Shown one piece after another: positions 56,177-64,000 of a DNA stretch of 64,000 nt. Made by a program: the position numbers and the translations under genes. The notes under the pieces are model-generated. The model saw nothing but the letters and a program-made list of their open reading frames with translations. It had not been told where the DNA came from and did not search any database. Each line of letters starts with the position of its first letter. Position 1 is the stretch's first letter. The DNA is from Boothiomyces macroporosus (Eukaryota > Chytridiomycota > Chytridiomycetes > Rhizophydiales > Terramycetaceae), in assembly GCA_027604185.1 (NCBI GenBank), contig JADGKB010000009.1, forward strand, positions 62,001 through 126,000, written 5' to 3'.

Positions 56177-57044
56177 CTATTTTGATGAAACAATTCCGTA
56201 GTGATCATCATCAATGGTAGTGTAAACCAATCCTTCATTCATCATCATATCAACATGTTCCCTAAATAAACAGATAAACGAACCTTATATTCCCTTCAGA
56301 GTCCATTCCTCTCATTTTGTACACGATATCATTAATATGCGTACCAGTTGTGTTTGGATTATCCTGCAAGATCTCTGCAATCTTGGCTTGGATAGGATTC
56401 ATGTCACTTGCAAAAGATGTATTGTTTTTGGAGTATACAGATCCTTGTGGTTCTTTAGTTTCTTTTTTGATCTGTCCGAATTAGTCCGGACTTACCGAAG
56501 GCTTTGTTAGAGCATTGTGAGTGTAAATAACTTGCAAAAAGTGATGAGTGAGTTCATCTACAGAATCAACCGATATTATTCTGTTGACGTTCACACTCTT
56601 TTTTCCTTGGAAAGCTTTCAAATGACCAACCACTTTGACATACATTCCTTCACTTGGTTAAAGAATATTACATAAATTCATTGCCCATTTCATTCTCGGA
56701 ATTATCAGTGTATTGGCGAGCTTCGATTGAGCCTGTTCCGTCATCAACAATATAAAGAGTGTTGCTTGAATTGATTGTCACTTTGGTAATTCTACAAACT
56801 ATCGCTACTTGGAAAATGTCAGTCTTGTCTACTACAAACGGCGAATCGCTATTCATTTGTGTAGCATTGACTAGTTGCTTGATTGTAACATGGCGATAGG
56901 TTTGATTGCTACTCTTCTTGCCTGGTGATTGATACGGCGATCCAAATGGAGTCGGGGAAGTGAATCCTCCACCTGTAGTTGTAGTAGTATTTCCCATCGG
57001 ATATCCTCCATAGCCTGTTATTAACAAGATCTTTAACCTGACAT
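56177..57044 (-). CDS. RPA2: Replication protein A 32-kDa subunit
   Basis: Middle subunit of the RPA single-strand DNA-binding complex. Five exons (introns 23, 19, 24 and 22 nt), 259 residues. A short Gly/Ser/Thr/Pro N-terminal phospho-tail (MSGYGGYPMGN) leads into the OB-fold (RHVTIKQLVNATQ; VAIVCRITKVTINSSNTLYI; DDGTGSIEARQY; EGMYVKVVGHLKAFQGKKSV) and ends in a winged helix (ILQDNPNTTGTHINDIV; EHVDMMMNEGLVYTTIDDDH). The ATG is 24 bp from the divergent methyltransferase start. Confidence 0.93.
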
Positions 57045-57068
57045 TTTTAAAATTTAGAAAAACTGAAA

Positions 57069-57836
57069 ATGAGAAATCCCAAAGTGTTTGGAATTCTAGG
57101 AATAGGAATATATGGTGCAACAGTCTACGCCTCTTATCATGCATACAAAATTTATAATTTACCTGCAGTATCGCCTCAAGCGCATCTTCCAGAGAACCAA
57201 AAGAAGTGCTCACAAGTATACGATAGAATAGCAAAAGAATATGATTCAAAATTAGACTGGGATGAATATCTCATGGGGCTGCCTTCAAAAAGAATGTATT
57301 TGGCTGAAAAAGCGTATGGAAATGTACTGGAAGTTTCCGCTGGCACAGGTAGGAACCTGGAATACTACAAGCCAGATAACATTGCAAATTTAACAATAAC
57401 GGATAGCAGTAGCGCAATGCTTGAACTGGCACTTGTTAAATTCAGGAATTTCAGACAGCAGTTTGAGAAACTAGGGGTGAATTTTCAATTCAAACTGGCA
57501 GAATCGGAAAAACTAGAGTTTAGCGATAATTCATTTGATTCAGTAATCGATACGTTTGGTTTGTGTTCCCACTCTGACCCTATCCAAGCGCTGAAAGAAA
57601 TGGGAAGGGTTTGTAAAAAAGATGGAAGGATATTTCTGTTGGAACACGGCAGAGGGTACAATGATATACTGAATGCTGCTTTGGACAAACTGGCGGACAA
57701 TCATTCATTGTCGTGGGGCTGTTACTGGAACAGAGATATTGACTCTATCCTCGAGAAATCTGGCTTGCAAATATTGCACAAAGAGAGGTATCACTTTGGT
57801 ACCACTTTTCTTTTGATCTTAGCACCAAATAAATGA
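57069..57836 (+). CDS. OMS1: Mitochondrial class I methyltransferase, Oms1-like
   Basis: Single exon, 255 residues. A membrane or targeting segment (VFGILGIGIYGATVYASYHA) is followed by a SAM-dependent methyltransferase domain: VLEVSAGTGRNLEYY (motif I), LTITDSSSAMLELA, FSDNSFDSVIDTFGLCS (motif IV) and GRVCKKDGRIFLLEHG. Yeast Oms1 is a mitochondrial inner-membrane methyltransferase-like protein, possibly for RNA or ubiquinone-related steps. Substrate unknown. METTL-family proteins of other types are the alternative. Confidence 0.75.
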   Translation: MRNPKVFGILGIGIYGATVYASYHAYKIYNLPAVSPQAHLPENQKKCSQVYDRIAKEYDSKLDWDEYLMGLPSKRMYLAEKAYGNVLEVSAGTGRNLEYYKPDNIANLTITDSSSAMLELALVKFRNFRQQFEKLGVNFQFKLAESEKLEFSDNSFDSVIDTFGLCSHSDPIQALKEMGRVCKKDGRIFLLEHGRGYNDILNAALDKLADNHSLSWGCYWNRDIDSILEKSGLQILHKERYHFGTTFLLILAPNK

Positions 57837-58260
57837 CCAAATTTCTTGGCTTTATAATTGATTGATACACAGATCGGAAAAACTTACTAGTGGTACAAAA
57901 TCTAGGGATTTCATTAAACTCGTCCCTCATGATGCTTTGAGTATCTACCGTGCAATTACTAGTTGCTCTCTTGATCAATTTAAGCTCTTAGTCTTTCATC
58001 TAAATGTCCAAGCGCAGAGTCCCTTACTTTTTTCCAAACCACCTTGTTAACCACAATGAGGAATTTTAGCCAATCAAAATCGCTGCAGTTGAGACTATAC
58101 CAAGGGTAGACTCAGCCATTAGGATTGAATAGTTATCCCGCCTCCTACCAGACTAAAGGATGCATTAGTTGGTGCGGCCATTTTCCTTGTATCTGAGAAC
58201 CCTGACTTGCCTCACCTTCCATTTTTGTTGCTTCACCAATGTTTCATAAACGCCACTGGA
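57837..58260. other. Region of uncertain coding content between OMS1 and a kinase
   Basis: About 420 bp without a gene I can assemble. On the minus strand from ATG 58181, segments such as MAAPTNASFSLVGGGITIQS, STLGIVSTAAILIG and KVVWKKVRDSALGHLDERLR look coding but lie in different frames, and no clean micro-intron solution links them. A small membrane protein, perhaps mitochondrial (the first two segments faintly recall ATP-synthase subunit k), is possible. Confidence 0.3.
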
Positions 58261-60413
58261 ATGAAAAACGGCGAAAAAGAATTTCCATTTTACAATTCTA
58301 AATGGGCAATTCATCATCCTCCCTGGATGGAAAGGATGAAGGTAACCGACACTAATATAGTCGATATCAGTCACTTCAAGCTACAGCAAGTCATCGGTAA
58401 AGGTGGATTTGGTATGGTCAGAATTGTATCGAAAAGGGACACCAAGCAAAAGTACGCATTGAAATATATCAACAAGAAAAAGTGTATCAAAAAGGGTGCA
58501 GTTAGAAATATCTTTAGAGAGAGGCTGATACTGGAAAAGTGCGATCATCCATTCATCATTAATCTTCAGTTTGCTTTTCAGGATGATGAACATATGTTTA
58601 TGGTTATCGATTTAGCCCTTGGTGGTGATCTTCGATATCACTTGATGCGCATTGGTAGCCTTCCGGAACAGACTGTTAGAATATATGCGGCCGAAATTTC
58701 ATCTGCACTTCACTACTTGCACGGACAGAATATCATTCATCGGTACTTGATCCCTAATCCTAGTGATTTGAAACCTGAAAATCTGTTGTTGGATGATGAG
58801 GGCCATATTCATGTTACCGATTTCAATGTTGCAATCATGCTGGATGAAAAGATCCCAACCTCAAAGTCTGGCACAACTGCCTATATGGGTAAAATAATGA
58901 TTGATCCTTAGCTCCTGAAATGTTAATCCACAAGCCTTACAAGTACTCTGTTGACTGGTGGGCGTTGGGGATTATTATTTATGAATGTACATACAATATG
59001 GTATACTCTTGCTAATCCAAGCACCCATTCTTAATAGACAAAAAGACTCCTGTGGAGAGAGCCATTCGTGATAGAAACGTTGTATTTCCTAATCCAAAGG
59101 ATTTACAACCAGAATACTATCCAATTACCGAATCTAGATTTAGAACAGCCTTCATCAATGGCTTATTAAACAAAAATGTTTCCGAACGATTGGGTTGTGG
59201 GCCTGATGGAATCAATGAAATTAAAGAGCATCCATGGATGCAACAGTTAGACTGGAATGCCATGGAAAGAAAAGAAATTATACCAGAGTTTATACCAGAT
59301 GTAATTATTTATTTATTTTAGCCTTCTCAAAATAACTATGACTTTGGAGCTGCTTTGGAAGAATTGCTATACGAGAGTTCTCCTCTAGGTTCAAAACCAG
59401 TGAAGAAAAGAAAACCAAAGAATCAAGTTCCACCTACCTTGGCCTCTTTGTGGGAAGACGATGGACAAGTGCCCAATACTGCTCTAGCAAAGAAGGAGAA
59501 GACAGAAAAGGATTTGGATTATATAGAGCTATATTTCGAATCCTATATCAAACCACAACGATTATTAGACGGAAAGCAAAAGAAGAGTAATGCAAAATCT
59601 GCTACTGCTCCAGCTCAGAAACTACAATACACCAACTATGTAAAGAAAGACAAGACGCCTAGTTTCTGGGAGTCAGCTTTGAGACCTTCGAGGCAATCCA
59701 AACCTTCTAGAGCGGAATCAAAGCCTGAGGGTACTCAGTCCAAACTGCGAGCGTTCCAAAGGGAATATTTCAGTCTTTCACAAAATTCAATGATCAATAA
59801 CAGGTATAAACAGGATCAATCTGCTTTCCAAGATCGTTTTCCTGAAAATCTTGCAAAGATTAGCAAAACAGACTCTAACGCAACTATTTCCAAACAGCAA
59901 AAGCCAGATTTAGAGGCAATGTACCAGCAGGAACAGATGGCGTTCAAAACAGCGTACAAAGCGGTTCGCAATCATGGCTCCACTTCTACGTTAGGAAAAT
60001 CCACCGAAGATTTGCATCATTCGCGATCAAACTCTATTGATATTAATGAAAACATTCCACCAATTCCTGACTCATTGAAATACAGAGATCCAGCGGTTCG
60101 AAATGTAAAGCCAAAAGAGTTGCAAAAAAGAGGAATCCCAATGTCATTGTCGGCTCCTTCCCCACCTCCAGTTGAATTTCACCAATACTCATTCTCGCCA
60201 GTACAGTCTCATATACAAAACGATAGCATGAATTTGCAGTCACCTTCTACTCCTCCTAAATCAAGTCAGAGATATGATCTTTTGGATATGAACATGCAAG
60301 GACTTCATTTAGACTTTCCAGAGAACCCCCAGCGGTCGCCTACTTCTGCCTCTCCACCAACGGAATACGCCCAACGGAAAATACCACGAAAGCCATTCCA
60401 AGGGAACTATTGA
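58261..60413 (+). CDS. YANK-like AGC serine/threonine kinase 1
   Basis: Five exons (introns 21, 23, 21 and 21 nt), 688 residues. Kinase motifs: [26 protein letters not shown] (catalytic Lys), [15 protein letters not shown] created by splicing through HR^D, VTDFNVA (DFN in place of DFG, as in STK32/YANK kinases), [20 protein letters not shown] and [19 protein letters not shown]. The C-terminal 340 residues are disordered and rich in Ser/Lys/Pro. No PH or C1 domain. The ATG 58261 starts [12 protein letters not shown]. Predicted active. STK32 function is poorly known even in animals. Confidence 0.85.
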
Positions 60414-60534
60414 TTTGTTAATAAATGAATTTGCTATATATTTTTTAGTTCGTTTTGAATGGCGTATGGGGCGCATTGTTCTGAATTGCGTGGAGATAAG
60501 GAATAATGTTTGTCATAATTTCTAACTTGAAGAC

Positions 60535-62211
60535 ATGGGAGCAACTTCAATGTCAGAAACAGCAATTCCCCAAGAACCTAAGCGGTCACAAAGCACAAAA
60601 CAGCGAAAGTCCAGCATGTTCAAACCGCGAACGAGTAAAAACCAGTCATTTTCAGAATCGCAAAGTAAGACTGGGGCGGAAACAAAAAGCGGAATGGACT
60701 CGATTGTAAGCGCTGATGGAAGCAGCCGATCCAGAGCTTCTTCTATTCAAAAACAGGCGCCTGCCCCTCTTTCTAGTAATTATCGCTAACCCAGTTTGTC
60801 TGAAGCATTTTAATATCCTTGGGATTATTGGTGAAGGTGCCTTTGGCAAAGTGAAAAGAATCGAGCGAAAAGACAAAACCAGGACCAATTATGCACTCAA
60901 ATATATCAACAAGAAGAAATGCATTGAAAAAGGGGCCACTCATAATATGTTTAGAGAGCGAATTGTACTGCAAATGCTGAAAAATCCATTTATCGTCAAT
61001 TTAAAGTACGCTTTCCAAGACGATGAGAATCTCTTTATGGTTCTGGATATCGCCGAGGGTGGGGACTTGCGATGTCATTTGGACCGATTAAAAACCATGA
61101 AGGATGATGTTTTACAAATCTATACCGCAGAAATTGGATACGCATTGGACTACCTGCACTCTAATTCCATTATCCATCGGTAACCGGCTGCTAATTTAGT
61201 GATTTGAAACCAGAAAACCTGTTGTTGGACAAGGACGGGCATATCTTATTGACTGACTTTAATATTTGCGCGAATTTGAAGGACTCTACCCCGAAACACG
61301 CATCTGGAACTAGGCCATATATGGGTAATTCGTTTCTGATTTAGCCCCTGAAATGTTTGTTGGTCAGCCTTATGGATTCTCTGTAGATTGGTGGGCTGTG
61401 GGTATTATACTTTATGAATGCACTTACGGAAAGGTATGCAAACGTTAATTCAGCGACCTTACAAGATTGAAAGAGACAATCCGGCTGAGGCTTTTGAAAC
61501 CCCTCTTGTTTTCCCTGAAGAAGTTTATAGAACAAAGTTGACTGTTCCAAAGAATCAAGTTCGTGAAGAATTTTACGCTGGATTGTTGCAAAAAGATATC
61601 AGTAAGAGGCTGGGAAGCTCAAACAATGGATTGGGCTTTAAAGATGATATTTTAACTCATCCTTTCATGAAGGGAATTGATTATGCACTGATTGGAGAAA
61701 GGAAACTACAACCTTCCTACAAACCAAATGTATTTTGAAATTAACCAAGACAAAATTGCTCAACGTTGATTCTGCTCTCGTTATTGATGAGCTGATGGGT
61801 GGAGGAGACGGTCTTGCTTATAAAGCCAGAAAATCTGAACGCCAAAGAGGCAAATCAGTTGGTGAAAAGTTTACCACTGGTTTCCTCAAGCTATTTGGTA
61901 TTGAAGTAAAAGAAAAAGCTCCAGAAGAACCAAAACCAAAAACAAAGGAAGAGCTGGAAATGGAAGAAATGGATTTGTATTATATTCCATACAACCACGA
62001 GTTGCCTGATCAACCAGTTATGAGTATGCCAAACGACAAGAAACACTCTCCAGAAAAAGCTCATTTTGAAGATGAAGACTCTCCACAAAATGAAAAGATG
62101 GATGATAAGCAAAGTAGAAATAGCTCTGTTGACGAACCTGTTGCAAAGGCACCTGTAATTGATGAAAAGGTAATAGATGACGTTATTGTGGAACACCCTG
62201 AAGAATCATAG
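60535..62211 (+). CDS. YANK-like AGC serine/threonine kinase 2
   Basis: Six exons (introns 19, 20, 20, 20 and 20 nt), 525 residues. A Ser-rich head is spliced to the kinase domain: [92 protein letters not shown] and KRLGSSNNGLGFKDDILTHP. The tail is acidic. It shares three intron positions (HR^D, M^APE and after ECTYxx) with kinase 1, so the two arose by tandem duplication. All catalytic residues are present. Confidence 0.87.
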
Positions 62212-62254
62212 ATTTTCATATTTTAAAATATATTTATATGAGCTCCGTTTTGCA

Positions 62255-63076
62255 TTACACTACTTTTTTATCAATCATGTCAATGTACTGAACGACGGTT
62301 GGCCGATTGAACTTTATGGCCAGCTCGCGTACCCAACAAAGTCTGTCAGCAATTTCTAATGTCCATTCTGAAGTATCGAAACAACTTCTAATTGCACCAA
62401 TCAAATCCTGCTCATTGTATTCTAATGTAAAATGAATGCTACCTCCTGGCCATTTTGCAATAAGATTATGAATTTGCTGTCTTGAGGTTAGCCATGGAAC
62501 ATCATTCAATTTGAGTGGTGATATTGGTTCATTTGGATCTTCGTCAAAGAATACCGGCTCTGGATCGCCAACTACTGTTTCTGCAAGATCATCAATTACC
62601 ATCTGCTCTTTGGACATTTCACTCATCTCTCCGCCTTCAGGTTGGGACCAGTTATCCTCTTCTACCTCAACCGGGTTGCCACCATTCTGTTTCTCATAGA
62701 TAGAATTTAAAACTAATTCAAAATCAATTGATCTTAGCTTTTTCCACGTCAGGTCTTTAAAAAGAGGAACAACAAATCCGGATTTCTTGGACAGAGGAGG
62801 GTATTGTTTTTGAACAGCTCTGCGAGCAAGCTTGCTCCTCCAAACTTTTTTTGGTTCGACAGTTTCCCTCTTAAACTCATGGGAAGCCTCTTCTTCGACT
62901 TCGTTTAAAGTTTCGCCATCAGAATCAGACGTGTCTGGACGCAAAAGAGATTTCTTGGGTATTCTTTTGTATGGGTTGCCAAATAAGGATTTATCGAGCA
63001 TTTTCCGTACTGATTCGTCTTCCATTGGATCCCTTAATAGCTGCTGTTTTGCCATTGCCATTGCATAATTTCCCAT
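62255..63076 (-). CDS. Unknown acidic protein, 273 residues
   Basis: Single exon, unrecognised. N-terminal basic region (FGNPYKRIPKKSLLRPDTSD, KVWRSKLARRAVQKQYPPLS), an acidic middle (EDNWSQPEGGEMSEMSKEQM; VFFDEDPNEPISPL) and a predicted folded C-terminus of about 80 residues with several Trp (VPWLTSRQQIHNLIAKWPGG; WTLEIADRLCWVRELAIKF). It fits a nuclear or ribosome-biogenesis type protein by composition only. The ATG at 63076 is the first in frame; the gap to the INTS6 stop is 43 bp. Confidence 0.6.
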   Translation of the reverse strand: MGNYAMAMAKQQLLRDPMEDESVRKMLDKSLFGNPYKRIPKKSLLRPDTSDSDGETLNEVEEEASHEFKRETVEPKKVWRSKLARRAVQKQYPPLSKKSGFVVPLFKDLTWKKLRSIDFELVLNSIYEKQNGGNPVEVEEDNWSQPEGGEMSEMSKEQMVIDDLAETVVGDPEPVFFDEDPNEPISPLKLNDVPWLTSRQQIHNLIAKWPGGSIHFTLEYNEQDLIGAIRSCFDTSEWTLEIADRLCWVRELAIKFNRPTVVQYIDMIDKKVV

Positions 63077-63119
63077 TTCTCCAATGGGGAGAGAGTGTTT
63101 TGCATCTGGCGATTAACGA

Positions 63120-64000
63120 TTAATTACCGAGTTCCTGTTGAGTTAATTTCGAGTTCATGTTTAATTTGTTGGTCAACAATCGCAATTGAAGTGTCAAGTC
63201 TGGTTTTTTAACATCATAGACATTTTCAGCAATTTTTAGTTTCTTTTCACTTTCTGATTGGATTTGAGTGAATGGTTTTATCGAACTAGCAATAGAATTA
63301 CAAGCCAGTAATGCCTTGGTTATTGGAAAATTACTTTTTGAGCTAGTCTCTCGCTTTGCTCGTCGATTTCAGCAAGAATGGGAGGAAAAGCTTTGGTATA
63401 GTCCCAAACATGACCAAGTTGTATTTTAGATAATGCTTCTTTGATTGACTACGTTAGTTGAAGGCAACCTTCCAGTAATAACAAGGTGTGTTCTTTAGAT
63501 AACTAGCAAACGCAAGTGACCATGCGCTAGGGATCTTTTTCTCATTAAAGCTTTGTGCGGCGTCTACATGAGAATATAATTACAAAGTAAATGGAATAGC
63601 TTTGGGAAGTTGTATGGCAAAAGGTACAAGTTTACAGTACCATTTCTACTCACTTTAAGGAATCCAAACGGTAGGCCAGGGCCAGGCTTTGAATGACTAT
63701 TGTGCATGTACAACTACATTAAGAAAGCTTACTGTCCAACAGGTACCCATTGGTCTTTTTTTCAACTGACTGGCAACACTAGTCTGTTCCATTGATAACC
63801 GATCAACAGGAAACCCCTCCAATAAATTGTGATGCTCATCTTTTGTTGACACCAATATTATTGGATGGGCAGTTCGATGTGGCTATCGTTAATCAAGACT
63901 TACAAATTTCAATAATGAACCATCTTCTCGCATATATGATTCCGGCCAAAAAGATTCTGGAATAGGGAAATGCCTTGATCCTGAATGGTTTGCATACACA
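63120..64000 (-). CDS. INTS6: Integrator complex subunit 6 (3' part, runs off the window)
   Basis: INTS6/DICE1 recruits PP2A to the Integrator complex on RNA polymerase II. Only the C-terminal exons are inside the window; the gene continues past 64000. Removing introns of 19-21 nt gives a stretch matching INTS6: FPIPESFWPESYMREDGSLL, PHRTAHPIILVSTKDEHHNL, TCWTLYMHNSHSKPGPGLPF, VNLYLLPYNFPKLFHLLYAA and WSLAFASYLKNTPCYYWKSI. The frame ends QLRLLTNKLNMNSKLTQQEL-GN. The vWA domain expected at the N-terminus is outside. Known from animals and many protists, absent from Dikarya. Confidence 0.85.

Overview
The window is nuclear DNA of a eukaryote with an extremely compact genome. It is AT-rich, uses the standard code (TAA, TAG and TGA all end genes), carries about 44 protein genes in 64 kb and has almost no intergenic space. 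Several genes have fungal-type relatives (Mcp1-like, Ppn1, Oms1-like, Pcs60, Cox5/COX4, LEA-2 membrane proteins). Others belong to the flagellate or wider eukaryotic set and are missing from yeasts (HYDIN, Integrator subunit 6, CLEC16A, syntaxin-16, YANK-type kinases, Acinus). The best reading is an early-diverging zoosporic fungus, for example something like Rozella/Cryptomycota; this placement is inference. The most striking property is the introns: about 100 can be read, nearly all 18-25 nt long (mode 20), GT...(C/T)TAA(C/T)..AG, and almost every multi-exon gene becomes a clean full-length frame when they are removed.

Layout, left to right. 0.1-6.4 kb: NAA10 (-) and the CCR4-NOT scaffold CNOT1 (+), whose start codons overlap. 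6.4-9.3 kb: a minus-strand run of SGF73/ATXN7 (SAGA), NXT1 (mRNA export), COX4/Cox5 and syntaxin-16/Tlg2. 9.5-13.8 kb: NAC-alpha, a LEA-2 membrane protein and a CLEC16A homologue. 13.8-17.8 kb: a disordered protein, then a Tc1/IS630-like DD34E transposase and a convergent unknown ORF that look like a mobile-element island. 17.8-23.5 kb: a coiled-coil membrane protein, IPK1, ATG8, PGS1 and an R3H-SUZ protein. 23.6-37.3 kb: HYDIN, the axonemal central-pair giant, about 4,500 residues. 37.4-44.2 kb: PPN1, HDDC2, SmE, MCP1, PCS60, MRM1 and Acinus. 44.3-49 kb: eIF1, two small unknown genes, a second LEA-2 protein and a coiled-coil protein with an acidic repeated motif. 49.2-52 kb: mitochondrial ribosomal protein mL44, an RlmN-like radical-SAM protein and a secreted GPI-type protein. 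52.2-62.2 kb: a pseudokinase, a paralogue of the coiled-coil family, an SPKK-repeat SAP protein, a double-domain IF1 protein, RPA2, an Oms1-like methyltransferase and two YANK-like AGC kinases. 62.2-64 kb: an unknown protein and the 3' part of INTS6.

No operon or biosynthetic cluster is present; neighbours are functionally mixed housekeeping genes. What links them is architecture: start codons 12-24 bp apart or overlapping in divergent pairs, stop codons about 13-60 bp apart in convergent pairs, and uniform micro-introns. Promoters and 3' ends of many genes must therefore lie inside their neighbours' transcripts. The strongest leads for novelty are the micro-intron system itself, three introns that seem to end in TG rather than AG, an 8-nt and a 25-nt exon, the motif-repeat coiled-coil family, the kinase/pseudokinase group, the double IF1 protein and a tandem palindromic repeat with E-boxes. 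I could not run similarity searches; names rest on recognised family motifs.
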